In this document: piece after piece, positions 47,536 to 55,786 of the stretch
Numbering within the stretch: position 1 is the stretch's first letter
Layout: every line of letters starts with the position of its first letter
Source of the DNA: JAAFHN01 sp031421855
Lineage (GTDB): Bacteria; Pseudomonadota; Gammaproteobacteria; Burkholderiales; Burkholderiaceae_C
Direction: 5' to 3'
Assembly (NCBI GenBank): GCA_031421855.1
Contig: JANOPN010000078.1
Location: forward strand, 51,723-115,722
DNA: 64,000 nt
The notes under the pieces: model-generated
Database searches by the model: none
What the model was told of the DNA's origin: nothing
What the model saw: only the letters and a program-made list of their open reading frames with translations
Translations under genes and position numbers: made by a program

Positions 47536-48177
47536 TTAGGTCTTGCTGATCAGCAAGTCACGCAGATCAAATGCAAAGCCTTCCAAGTCGGCCTCAATTT
47601 GCCCGATCATCTTGCCAAACACGTTGTAGGCCAACACGGCCGGGATCGCGACCGCCAAGCCTGCGGCGGTCATGATCAGGGCCTCACCAACGGGGCCCGC
47701 GATCTTGTCGATGCCGATTTGCCCGGTGCCTGTGAGGCCACTCAGCGCATGGTAGATGCCCCAAACGGTGCCCAAAAGCCCGACGAACGGTGCCGTTGAG
47801 CCAACAGTGGCGAGCACCACTTGGCCGTACTGAAGTTTGGCGATGATGCCGTGAAGCGCGTCGCGCAGCAGCCTGGTGAGGTGTTGGCTGCGGTCGCTTT
47901 GCGCGGCCAAGGTGTTTGTGGCTTGGGTTTTGGTGACATCAAACAATGCCGACACCAGTGCCAAGCGGTCAAACGCGCCAACGTGTTGCCCGGCGCTGGC
48001 TAGGTCAGGCGCTTGCCAAAAAGCGGCGATGCTTTTGGGCACGTCGGTTTTAGCCAGCCACAGCATGCGCGACTTCCACAAAATCAGCACCCAGCTTGCG
48101 ATGGACATGAGCAGCAGCAACACAGCGACAAATTTGCCAACCACGTCGGTCTGCGAAAACATCTCAATCAAACCCAT
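47536..48177 (-). CDS. exbB: ExbB/TolQ/MotA-family proton channel protein
   Basis: 213-residue protein with three helices: the first at residues 16-34, and the pair near 120-145 and 160-185 bearing the family segments TVGSTAPFVGLLGTVWGIYHAL and GEALIMTAAGLAVAIPAVLAYN. Together with ExbD it forms the proton channel. It lies downstream of dapB on the same strand (18-base gap) and just before exbD. Confidence 0.92.
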   Translation of the reverse strand: MGLIEMFSQTDVVGKFVAVLLLLMSIASWVLILWKSRMLWLAKTDVPKSIAAFWQAPDLASAGQHVGAFDRLALVSALFDVTKTQATNTLAAQSDRSQHLTRLLRDALHGIIAKLQYGQVVLATVGSTAPFVGLLGTVWGIYHALSGLTGTGQIGIDKIAGPVGEALIMTAAGLAVAIPAVLAYNVFGKMIGQIEADLEGFAFDLRDLLISKT

Positions 48178-48195
48178 GTCGGCAATCCTTCAAAT

Positions 48196-48993
48196 TCAAG
48201 ACGCGCTGGGCGTGCGCAGCCCCAGCACATCAAACATGTCAAACAGACCGGTGCGTTTGTCGCTCAGAAAACGCGCGGCGCGCAGGCTGCCCTGAGCGTA
48301 GTTCACGCGGCTGGTCGATTTGTGAGCAATCTCGATTCGCTCGCCGGTGCCTGCAAACATCACGGTGTGCTCGCCCACGATGTCACCGCCGCGAATGGTT
48401 GCGAATCCGATGCTGGAGGGGTCGCGCTCGCCGGTCACGCCAACGCGCGCGTAGACGGCGCAGTCCGCTAACGAGCGACCCATCGCCTCAGCCAGCACTT
48501 CGCCCATTTTGAGGGCCGTGCCTGATGGCGCGTCCACCTTGTGGCGGTGATGCGCCTCGATGACTTCGATGTCGTAGCCGGTTGACAGCGCTTTTGCGGC
48601 CATCTCTAACAGCTTGAGAGTGACGTTCACGCCAACGCTCATGTTGGGCGCAAAAACAATGGCGATGTCGTTCGCCGCATCGGCAATCACGGCCTTTTCA
48701 GCTTCGGTGAACCCCGTTGTGCCGATGACCATGTTCACGCCTGCTTTGCGACAAGCTGCCAAGTGGGCTAGCGTGCCTTCGGGTCTGGTGAAGTCAATCA
48801 AGACTTGAGAATTGGCCAAACCGGTGGCTAAATCGCTGCTGATGGTGATGTTGGGTGCCGCGACGCGACCCAAGGCCGTTGATGACGGGGTGTCAAGCGC
48901 GGCACCCAAGGTGCAGTCGCCGCACGCCTCAATGGCTTCGATCAGCATCTGGCCCATGCGGCCACTGCTGCCCACGACGGCGATGCGAATCAT
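48196..48993 (-). CDS. dapB: 4-hydroxy-tetrahydrodipicolinate reductase
   Basis: 265-residue NAD(P)H-dependent DapB of the lysine and diaminopimelate pathway. Nucleotide loop [37 protein letters not shown]; catalytic His/Lys block [16 protein letters not shown]. Length is normal. Its start overlaps the bamE stop (ATGA), a linkage common in Burkholderiales. Confidence 0.97.
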   Translation of the reverse strand: MIRIAVVGSSGRMGQMLIEAIEACGDCTLGAALDTPSSTALGRVAAPNITISSDLATGLANSQVLIDFTRPEGTLAHLAACRKAGVNMVIGTTGFTEAEKAVIADAANDIAIVFAPNMSVGVNVTLKLLEMAAKALSTGYDIEVIEAHHRHKVDAPSGTALKMGEVLAEAMGRSLADCAVYARVGVTGERDPSSIGFATIRGGDIVGEHTVMFAGTGERIEIAHKSTSRVNYAQGSLRAARFLSDKRTGLFDMFDVLGLRTPSAS

Positions 48994-49589
48994 TTGGCTG
49001 CTGCGCTGGGGCTGGTCAATGGCGCGCCTTCAAGCGGCGGGTAGTCGGTTCGAACGGGGGCGCTTGCAGCCGTCCGAGGGCGATTGGGCGACGCATTGGC
49101 CGCCGCGAATGCCTTCAGTCGCTCTTCGCTGGCGGCGAGTTCGGGCACTTTGCCCAGGCTTCGCGTGCCGACCAAGGCTGCGACAAACTCGACCTCGCCC
49201 GGCATCTCATCACCCGCAAAAGTATCCAATTGGTCGCCTTTGAATGTCACGGTGTAGCGACGCTCTTGCCCAGCAATGCCTTGGCGCTGGATGGTAAAGA
49301 CGTAGTCCCAACGATCAGCATGGAAGGCGCTGGTCACCAGCGGCGAGCCCAGCACATTGCGCACTTGTTCGCGCGTCAAGCCCTTTTGCAGCAGGGAGAC
49401 CTGCTCTTTGGTGAGCACGTTGCCTTGAACGATTTCAACTTTGTACGGCGTGATGATGTTGCCCAAGCTGTCAACGGCCTTGCCGAGTCCGCCTGCTACA
49501 CCGGGCCCGGTGGAGCTGCACGCACCCAAAAGGCTGGTCAGCGCGACGACAAAAACAGCGGGGTTAAAAAGAGAGTGGGCAGAACGCAT
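48990..49589 (-). CDS. bamE: Outer membrane assembly lipoprotein BamE
   Basis: 199-residue SmpA/OmlA-family lipoprotein of the BAM complex. Signal peptide with lipobox LLGAC (Cys24). The SmpA core (about 45-125) has the typical [20 protein letters not shown] and [16 protein letters not shown]. The C-terminal tail (about 145-199) is Ala/Pro-rich, longer than in E. coli BamE (113 residues) and of no known function. Divergent from fur across 144 bases; no Fur box could be read with certainty there. Confidence 0.92.
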   Translation of the reverse strand: MRSAHSLFNPAVFVVALTSLLGACSSTGPGVAGGLGKAVDSLGNIITPYKVEIVQGNVLTKEQVSLLQKGLTREQVRNVLGSPLVTSAFHADRWDYVFTIQRQGIAGQERRYTVTFKGDQLDTFAGDEMPGEVEFVAALVGTRSLGKVPELAASEERLKAFAAANASPNRPRTAASAPVRTDYPPLEGAPLTSPSAAAK

Positions 49590-49733
49590 TCGCGACTTTC
49601 AAGTGATTGAGCAAGCGCGCTGAGGCCGCGCCGCTATGATTGGAGCTGATTTTACCGAGGTCGTCGAGCCGACGGGTTGGCTTTGCCGACACGTTGCACC
49701 GACACCGCCCGCCATTTGACTGATTGGCCTCAC

Positions 49734-50186
49734 ATGACCACTGTAACGACCGTCTCGGCCAACGACCTCAAACACACCGGGCTCAAGGCTACCTTGCCTC
49801 GTTTGAAGGTGTTGGAGATCTTTCAAAAAGGCGGGCAACGCCACATGAGCGCCGAAGACGTGTTTCGCGCCTTGCTCGACGATCGCACCGACATTGGCTT
49901 GGCGACCGTCTACCGCGTCCTCATGCAATTTGAGCAAGCGGGCATTTTGAGCCGCAGCCAATTTGACTCTGAAAAAGCGGTCTATGAGCTCAATGAGGGC
50001 TCGCACCACGATCATTTGGTTTGCCTGGACTGTGGCCGAGTCGAGGAGTTTTACGACCCCGAAATCGAGCGCCGACAAGCCGCCATCGCCAAAGACCATG
50101 GGTTCGAGATCTCCGACCATGCCCTCAGTTTGTATGGTCATTGCACCAAGACGGCATGCCCGCACAAACCTGTGAGAGGTCGTTGA
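49734..50186 (+). CDS. fur: Ferric uptake regulator Fur
   Basis: 150-residue iron-responsive repressor. Winged helix (about 10-80) with LKVLEIFQ and [20 protein letters not shown]; metal-binding [10 protein letters not shown] (His91-94, Cys97, Cys100) and a second cysteine pair region near [12 protein letters not shown] 49734 is chosen because it gives the usual Fur length; an open frame from 49677 lacks similarity. The divergent bamE neighbour is conserved in betaproteobacteria. A dispersed repeat lies just after the stop. Confidence 0.97.
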   Translation: MTTVTTVSANDLKHTGLKATLPRLKVLEIFQKGGQRHMSAEDVFRALLDDRTDIGLATVYRVLMQFEQAGILSRSQFDSEKAVYELNEGSHHDHLVCLDCGRVEEFYDPEIERRQAAIAKDHGFEISDHALSLYGHCTKTACPHKPVRGR

Positions 50187-50197
50187 AGAGTTTTTAC

Positions 50198-50256
50198 GAT
50201 ATTTGCCCAAGTGGTCGCCGTATTCGTTGGGCTTGTTGCTATGTATTCAGTAGTAT
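50198..50256 (-). repeat. Dispersed palindromic repeat copy 9 (fur / histidine kinase gap)
   Basis: The + strand reads AAGTGGTCGCCGTATTCGTT from 50209, then GGGCTTGTTGCTATGTATTC and AGTAGT. It fills most of the 82-base gap between the convergent genes. Confidence 0.87.
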
Positions 50257-50268
50257 TTGATGGCGAGA

Positions 50269-51729
50269 TCAAGTCGGCCACATCAGGTCGACTCGGGTGC
50301 CTTGGCCATTGGGGCCGCTGCACAATTTGACTTGACCTTTGTGCAGGCTCATGATGCGTTGCACGATATTCAGCCCGAGGCCACTGCCGCTTGACTCGGT
50401 GCCAGGTACCCGGAAAAAACGCTCAAACACCCGCGCATGCCAATGGCTGTCGATGCCCGGCCCGGTGTCGCTGATCGACACCCCAACGCGACCCGAAGAA
50501 TCAGCTCCTTGCACCGTCACAACGATGGATGCGCCATTTGGGCTGTAGCGAATCGCGTTGTCGAGCACGTTGTCTAAGGCGCTGGTTGCACTCGCCAAAT
50601 CAAGTTTTGCGGTGACAGAGCGCGCGTTTGGCGGTGCGATGAGTTCCAACTCAATGCCTTTGGTGTTGGCGGCATCAGACCATGCGGCCATGCGATCTTG
50701 GGCCCAATTGCTCAGCACGGTTGAGGTGAAATGCGGCACAAACGCCTCGTCGCTGACGCATGCGCTCAGCAGCAGTTTGCGCATCAAATCGGCTGCACGC
50801 TCGACCCCTTGGTCAAGCTCGGTTGCTGCGAGTGATTTTTCGGCCTGTGTTGTGGCGTGTCTCAGCACATGGGCCTGGGTTTGAATCACGGCCAAGGGCG
50901 TGCGCATCTCATGCGCGGCGTCGGCGATGAACTCGCGCTCGCGCTCCAGCGTGTGGTTGAGCTTGCCCAGCAAGGCGTTGATTTCTTTGACCAGCGGGCG
51001 GATCTCGGTGTGGTTTGAAAACTCGGCAATCGGCGTGAGGTCGGCCGGGTCGCGTTTGGCGATCAAGGCTGCTACGCGGTTCAGGGGTTTGAGCATCCGC
51101 CGCGAACTGAGCCAAGCCACCAAGGCCACGACGGGCAAAAACGCAAACAACGGAATCAAGTAGTAAATCAGCGCGATTTTGAGGACCTCATCAGCCCCAT
51201 CGGTTTTGACGCACAGCAGCTGCACGGCGTATCGCCCGCCAGCGGGCCTGTGGCTCGCTCCGCGATGCGAAGTGTCAGCCATTTCGACGTTAAAAAAACC
51301 GTTTCTCGGGGCGGGCCATTTAATGCGCGCCGCTGCTGAGCTGCGGTAGACCTCTAGGGCGCTTTCATCGGTCACGCGGATAACTGCGCACGGCGCGCGC
51401 ATGGTTTGGTTTGGCATGCCGGTAGCCGCTGAAACCGGCGCCTCGCTGTCTGTTGTGGTTGGTAGTGTTGCCTGCGACACCATCTCGTCAAGCGCTCGCC
51501 CATCTTCTTGGCTGAAGCTGCTCTCCCAGCGCCTTTGTGTGACGCGGGTCTGCGCGTTGGCTGCCACGGCCAACACCCGCGCCCTCAACAGCAAGCCTTG
51601 GTCAACCTCGCCCACCTCGGCCCGCATGAAGCGCCAAGCCAGGTTTGCGGTGAGCAACGCACAAAAAGCCAAGATCACGATGATTTGGCCAACGATGAGC
51701 CGCTTGAGCAGTGATGAATGTGGCTTCAA
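50269..51729 (-). CDS. Two-component sensor histidine kinase (QseC-like)
   Basis: 486-residue membrane histidine kinase: helix (about 10-32), periplasmic sensor (about 35-183), second helix (about 185-206), HAMP-like linker, dimerization helix with phosphorylated His273 (DAAHEMRTPLA), and ATPase domain with N box (LDNVLDNAIRYSP), SDTGPGID and GSGLGLNIV. The architecture fits QseC/PmrB-type sensors. Start overlaps the response-regulator stop (ATGA). The signal is unknown. Confidence 0.9.
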   Translation of the reverse strand: MKPHSSLLKRLIVGQIIVILAFCALLTANLAWRFMRAEVGEVDQGLLLRARVLAVAANAQTRVTQRRWESSFSQEDGRALDEMVSQATLPTTTDSEAPVSAATGMPNQTMRAPCAVIRVTDESALEVYRSSAAARIKWPAPRNGFFNVEMADTSHRGASHRPAGGRYAVQLLCVKTDGADEVLKIALIYYLIPLFAFLPVVALVAWLSSRRMLKPLNRVAALIAKRDPADLTPIAEFSNHTEIRPLVKEINALLGKLNHTLEREREFIADAAHEMRTPLAVIQTQAHVLRHATTQAEKSLAATELDQGVERAADLMRKLLLSACVSDEAFVPHFTSTVLSNWAQDRMAAWSDAANTKGIELELIAPPNARSVTAKLDLASATSALDNVLDNAIRYSPNGASIVVTVQGADSSGRVGVSISDTGPGIDSHWHARVFERFFRVPGTESSGSGLGLNIVQRIMSLHKGQVKLCSGPNGQGTRVDLMWPT

Positions 51730-52388
51730 GTGACGTCCTCCAGTGAGTAGCCCACGCCGCGAATGGTGCGAATTCGGCTCGCGCCAATTTTTTTGCGCAG
51801 GTTGTGCACATAGACCTCCAGCACGTTGCTCTCCAGCTCGCTACCTTGATTGAACAGCGACAGTTCAAGTTGGGTGCGGGTCACCGTCTTGCCTGCGCTA
51901 CGAGCGAGCGCGAGCAGCAAGCCGAATTCGCGCTGCGACAGCTCAAGCGGCTCACCGCTGAGGCTGGCGCGGTGGCGCTCGGGCTCAATCGTCAATGGCC
52001 CGACTTGCCAGATTGCCTGCGCAAAACCGGCGTGGCGCCTTGTGATGGCGCGAATGCGCGACAACAACTCGTTCATAGCAAAAGGCTTGGGCAAATAGTC
52101 GTCAGCCCCTGCATCCAACCCAGTGACGCGGTCATCGACCGCGTCTCGGGCCGTGAGCATGATCACCGGAGTGGTGTCGCCGCCGCTTCGAATTTCACGC
52201 AAATAGTCCAAACCGGAGCCATCAGGCAGGCCAATGTCAATCAAAGCCAGCGCAAAGGCGTCCGATGTGAAATTGGCGCGTGCGTCCTGAATTCGGCGCA
52301 GCCACAACACGCCAAACCCGCTTTGGATGAGCGCCGCTTGCAGGGCGCGGCCAAGTTGCAAATCGTCTTCGAGGAGCAGGAGTTTCAT
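51726..52388 (-). CDS. OmpR-family response regulator (QseB/PmrA-like)
   Basis: 220-residue regulator. The receiver domain has LLEDD at the start, phosphoacceptor Asp51 (ALIDIGLPDGSG), ITLMLTARDA-like switch segment and Lys in YLPKPFAMNELL. The C-terminal winged helix (about 125-220) shows LSQREFGLLLALARSAGKTVTR and VYVHNLRKKIGASRIRTIRGVGY. It should be phosphorylated by the kinase whose gene overlaps its stop. A MipA-like porin gene is divergent 196 bases away and may be a target. Confidence 0.94.
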   Translation of the reverse strand: MKLLLLEDDLQLGRALQAALIQSGFGVLWLRRIQDARANFTSDAFALALIDIGLPDGSGLDYLREIRSGGDTTPVIMLTARDAVDDRVTGLDAGADDYLPKPFAMNELLSRIRAITRRHAGFAQAIWQVGPLTIEPERHRASLSGEPLELSQREFGLLLALARSAGKTVTRTQLELSLFNQGSELESNVLEVYVHNLRKKIGASRIRTIRGVGYSLEDVT

Positions 52389-52584
52389 GTGGGTATTGCA
52401 GTGTCGGCCCTAGACCGATTGAGGCGGGTTGGCGATGACTGTAGCGCGCGTAAGCTGAAAGCGAGCTTAAAAATTCTGTGCAGTTTTGAGCATCAACAAC
52501 GGACTAGTCAGCGCCTTAAGCAAGCGTTCAGGTGTTTGGACGCGAGCCTCATAGCATCAGCCGCTTGTTCTATTGGAGTGTCTC

Positions 52585-53460
52585 ATGCACCGCATTTTTC
52601 GAAAACTGTCCCTTGTTTTACCGTCACTTTCTGTCGCCATTTTCTCGACCCTTGTTGGATTGAGCTCAACCGCTCATGCCCAAACCGCCGCGACCCGCAG
52701 CACTGGCTTGTGGGAGGTCTCGGTCGGGGCCGCCGTTGTGTCGGCTTCTGAGTGGGAGGGGGCCAAGCGCCGCGTGTCAACTCTGGCGCCGGACCTCAAC
52801 GTCAGCTACAAAACCAGCGACTGGGGCACTTTCGCCCTGGGCTCGAGAAGTCGAGGTTTGAGCTGGGCATTCATTGAGTCCAAGGACTACTCGTTGGGGG
52901 TCGCTCTGTCGACCGACAGTGGGCGCCGCGCCGGTGTTGATGGCACAGTCTTCAGGCCCGGTTCCACGCGCTTACGCGGCATGGGTGACATCAAAAGCTC
53001 AGGCGAGTTAGTGGTTTTCGGTCAAGCAAATGTCGGCGTGCCCATCGGGTTGCGTTACAGCCGAAATGTCGGCGACGGTAAAGTGGATGCCGTCGCATTC
53101 AGCCAAGCAGGGCATGGCGGCAGCAAGTTTGAACTCAATGTGGACTTGCCCTATCAAGTTTCGCAAAACCTCACTATTTCCGCTTCTCCCAGCCTGACGT
53201 GGGCCGACAGAAAGTACACCCAAGCCGTCTTCGGCGTTACCGCCGCGCAGTCCTCGCGCTCGGGTTTCAAAGCCTTCACAACCGGCAGTGGCATCAAGGA
53301 CCTGTCGCTCAGTTTGGACGCACAACTGACGCTGGACAAACAGTGGAGCGCATCACTGAACGTCGCGCTGAGCAGCCTGCGCGGCGATGCTGCAAACAGC
53401 TCCATCGTCGAGAGGAAGTCGTCCGCGAGCGTCGCTGCTGGGTTGAATCATCGGTTTTAG
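52585..53460 (+). CDS. MipA/OmpV-family outer membrane protein
   Basis: 291-residue outer-membrane beta-barrel protein. Signal peptide with likely cleavage after AHA (STAHA-QT); the mature part has alternating amphipathic strands and ends in NHRF, with the terminal aromatic residue recognised by BAM. The family includes MipA, a scaffold for murein synthesis enzymes, and OmpV porins. Start ATG 52585 follows TTGGAG; an upstream TTG is part of that site. Divergent from the QseBC-like pair, which often controls such proteins. Confidence 0.82.
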   Translation: MHRIFRKLSLVLPSLSVAIFSTLVGLSSTAHAQTAATRSTGLWEVSVGAAVVSASEWEGAKRRVSTLAPDLNVSYKTSDWGTFALGSRSRGLSWAFIESKDYSLGVALSTDSGRRAGVDGTVFRPGSTRLRGMGDIKSSGELVVFGQANVGVPIGLRYSRNVGDGKVDAVAFSQAGHGGSKFELNVDLPYQVSQNLTISASPSLTWADRKYTQAVFGVTAAQSSRSGFKAFTTGSGIKDLSLSLDAQLTLDKQWSASLNVALSSLRGDAANSSIVERKSSASVAAGLNHRF

Positions 53461-53470
53461 TGATCAAAAA

Positions 53471-53515
53471 GAGTAGCGCTTAAGTCAATGAATCCGGTGA
53501 CCAAGTGCCGAATTT
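53471..53515 (+). repeat. Dispersed palindromic repeat copy 10 (MipA / tetR gap)
   Basis: GAGTAGCGCTTAAGTCAATG from 53471, then AATCCGGTGACCAAGTGCCG and AATTT. The left half of the hairpin is missing. It sits 18 bases before the TetR operator. Confidence 0.83.
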
Positions 53516-53532
53516 CGTGAAAATATGCTCGA

Positions 53533-53572
53533 AAATCAATCGTTTGATTAAATTAGATCAAACGATTGATTT
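53533..53572. promoter_or_regulatory. Double TetR-type operator
   Basis: AAATCAATCGTTTGAT (53533-53548) and ATCAAACGATTGATTT (53557-53572) are a perfect 16-bp inverted repeat with an 8-bp spacer. Each arm is itself a near palindrome of form ATCAAWCGWTTGAT, so there are two operator sites 22 bases apart, two turns of DNA. It lies just before the tetR gene of the efflux operon and is the obvious autorepression site. Confidence 0.9.
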
Positions 53573-53589
53573 CATGCTACGCTCACTGC

Positions 53590-54279
53590 ATGACATCCCA
53601 TGAAACCCTGATCAATGGCGTCTCAACGCCTCGGCGTGTTGACGGCGAGGTGTCGCGTGAGCGTTTGCTCATGGCGGCCTTGCGGTTGTTTGCCGAGTCG
53701 GGGTTTGCCAAGACTTCGACCCGCCAAATCGCTGCACAAGCGGGTGCCAACGTCGGCGCGATTGCTTACTATTTTGGCGACAAGATGGGGCTGTACAAGG
53801 CTGCGTTTGTTGAGCCGCTGGGCTCGCCGCACGACGACATTGCCGCATTTGCGCCAGCACACCTCTCGCTTGAGCAGGCATTTTTGGCGCTTTACATGGG
53901 GTTCATGGCGCCACTCAAGCAAGGCGTAGTCGCCCAGTGGTGCATGCGATTGCATTACCGCGAGATGCTGGAGCCCACCGGTGTCTGGGCTGAAGAAATC
54001 ACAAATGGCATCGTGCCATACCACGCGGCACTGGTCGACGTGCTGGCGCGCGACATGGGCTTGCCCAAAGACAGCGAGCACTTGCAACGCTTGTCCATCT
54101 CGATTGTTGCGCCGGGCGTGTTCGGCTGCATGGCACACGACGTGATTGACGTCATCGCCCCCCAACTGTTTGCCAACGATGCGGCTATCGACGAGATGGC
54201 CCACCACCACACCCGCTGCGCACTGGCCATGGTGGCCGCCGAAAAAGTACGCCTCAACCTCCAACCTAACCCCGCATGA
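53590..54279 (+). CDS. TetR-family repressor of the efflux operon (CerR/CecR-like C-terminal domain)
   Basis: 229-residue regulator. N-terminal HTH (about 20-70): RERLLMAALRLFAESGFAKTS, then IAAQAGANVGAIAYYFGDKMGLY, which resembles the YbiH/CecR group with a DUF1956-type ligand domain. The gene is first of an overlapping operon with an outer-membrane lipoprotein (ATGA), an adaptor and an RND pump, and a double operator lies 18 bases upstream. ATG 53590 is chosen over an upstream ATG at 53566, which would fall inside the operator. Confidence 0.92.
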   Translation: MTSHETLINGVSTPRRVDGEVSRERLLMAALRLFAESGFAKTSTRQIAAQAGANVGAIAYYFGDKMGLYKAAFVEPLGSPHDDIAAFAPAHLSLEQAFLALYMGFMAPLKQGVVAQWCMRLHYREMLEPTGVWAEEITNGIVPYHAALVDVLARDMGLPKDSEHLQRLSISIVAPGVFGCMAHDVIDVIAPQLFANDAAIDEMAHHHTRCALAMVAAEKVRLNLQPNPA

Positions 54280-55760
54280 AATCCTCCCTCGATAAAAAGC
54301 GCTCCAAACTGAGCGTCGTTGCCTGTGCCTGCGGCCTGGCAGCGGTATTGGTCGGTTGTGCCGCGCCAGCGTCCTTGCAAACGCCCCGGCCGAGCCCGCC
54401 CGCCGCGTTGGCTGGTTTTGCCCCGCCTGCCTGGCTTGCACCCCTGCCGCACGGTGGCTCCAAGGCTGACTTGAGCCAATGGTGGGCTCAGTTCAACGAT
54501 CCGTTGCTGGTGGAGCTGATCGACAAAACCCAGGCGCTCAGCCCCAACCTGGCGGCGGCGCGTGCGCGAATCGCGTCGGCTGATGCGGCGCGCGTGACCG
54601 CGCTGAGTCGCCTGTCGCCCAGCGCGGGCTTGCAAGCGTCGGCGCTGCGCTCAGCCAGCGGCGGCAACTCCAGTACGTTGTTGCAAGCTGGTGCTCAGGC
54701 CAGTTGGGAGGTGGACATTTTTGGCAAAAACCAAGCGGGGCTTGATGCCGAGGCCGCCACACTCCAAGGCGCGCAAGCCGCGTGGCATGAAGCCCGAGTG
54801 AGCCTGAGCGCCGAGGTCGCGCGCACTTACCTGGGGTTGCGGCTTTGTGAAAAACAGGCTCAGCTACTTGCGCTTGACGTCAACTCGCGCGCCGAGACCC
54901 AGCGGCTGACCGGGTTGACCGCCAGCGCGGGCTTAGTTGCACCGGCAACGTTGGCGCTTGGCGAGGCCAGCGTCGCCGAAGGCCAAAGCCGACTGAATTC
55001 GCAGCACTTGAGCTGCGGCGGGCTGGCGAGTGCTTTGACGGCCTTAAGCGGCGTTCCAGCAGCCAATTTGATGAAAAAAGTGCCCTTGGTCACCGAATCT
55101 ATTGACTCAACCGCTATAAAAAAAGAAGTAACTTTGGTCAACGTCCCAGGCATTCAAGTCAGCCGCTTGCCCGCAGATTTGCTGCGCCAACGCCCAGACG
55201 TGTACCGTGCCGAGCGCGAGTTGCTGGCTTCTGCAGCCCAAATTAGCCAAGCCGACGCGGCTCAGCGGCCAACGGTCAGCATCGGCGGCACGTTTGGCGC
55301 GTCAAGACTCAGCAGCGGCGGGTTCACCCAAAGCGGCCCGGCTTGGTCGCTCGGCCCGGTGAGTATCACCATGCCCTTGTTGGCAAGCAAAAGTCTGGCC
55401 GCCGCGCTCAGCGCTGCGCGGTCAAATCACGACTCGAACGAAGTCAACTACCGCGCGGTGGTTCGCCAAGCCGCGCGCGAAGTCGACGACAGCATGGCCA
55501 CACTGGAGTCAGTTGCCCAGCGTGCTCGACTCAATGCCGTTGCCGCCAACGGGTACCGCGCGTTTTTCACGGCCACGCAAGCACGCCACAAGGCCGGCTT
55601 GGCCAGTTTGGTTGAGCTCGAAGACGCGCGGCGCACCTTGCTCAACGCCGACAACAGCGTCTTGGCGCTTGAGCAAGAGCGCGTTGGCGCTTGGATCAAT
55701 TTGTACCGCGCTGCCGGCGGCGGTTGGGTCGTCGATGCCCCGATCCCTGGCCTGAAGTAA
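54276..55760 (+). CDS. NodT-type outer membrane efflux lipoprotein
   Basis: 494-residue TolC-like outer-membrane channel of RND pumps. Lipobox LVGC (Cys28). Family blocks: WWAQFNDPLLVELIDKT, NLAAARARIASADAAR, SWEVDIFGKNQAG, and LPADLLRQRPDVYRAERELL. Overlaps the tetR stop by ATGA and is followed by the adaptor. Residues about 270-286 (LVTESIDSTAIKKEV) come from a dispersed repeat placed in the periplasmic part before IQVSRLPADLLRQRPDV. Confidence 0.93.
   Translation: MKSSLDKKRSKLSVVACACGLAAVLVGCAAPASLQTPRPSPPAALAGFAPPAWLAPLPHGGSKADLSQWWAQFNDPLLVELIDKTQALSPNLAAARARIASADAARVTALSRLSPSAGLQASALRSASGGNSSTLLQAGAQASWEVDIFGKNQAGLDAEAATLQGAQAAWHEARVSLSAEVARTYLGLRLCEKQAQLLALDVNSRAETQRLTGLTASAGLVAPATLALGEASVAEGQSRLNSQHLSCGGLASALTALSGVPAANLMKKVPLVTESIDSTAIKKEVTLVNVPGIQVSRLPADLLRQRPDVYRAERELLASAAQISQADAAQRPTVSIGGTFGASRLSSGGFTQSGPAWSLGPVSITMPLLASKSLAAALSAARSNHDSNEVNYRAVVRQAAREVDDSMATLESVAQRARLNAVAANGYRAFFTATQARHKAGLASLVELEDARRTLLNADNSVLALEQERVGAWINLYRAAGGGWVVDAPIPGLK
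55082..55133 (-). repeat. Dispersed palindromic repeat copy 11 (inside efflux outer-membrane gene)
   Basis: The + strand reads CCTTGGTCACCGAATCTATT then GACTCAACCGCTATAAAAAA. Antisense to the gene, phase TTG GTC ACC, encoding LVTESIDSTAIKKEV. The stem is decayed. Confidence 0.82.
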
Positions 55761-55786
55761 CCCCCATTTCTCAAGAAGCACCCGTC

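Noticed and set aside
53533..53572. Reading the inverted repeat as a transcription terminator
   Set aside because: It is AT-rich, has no T-run, lies directly before a TetR gene and each arm is itself palindromic, which fits operators.
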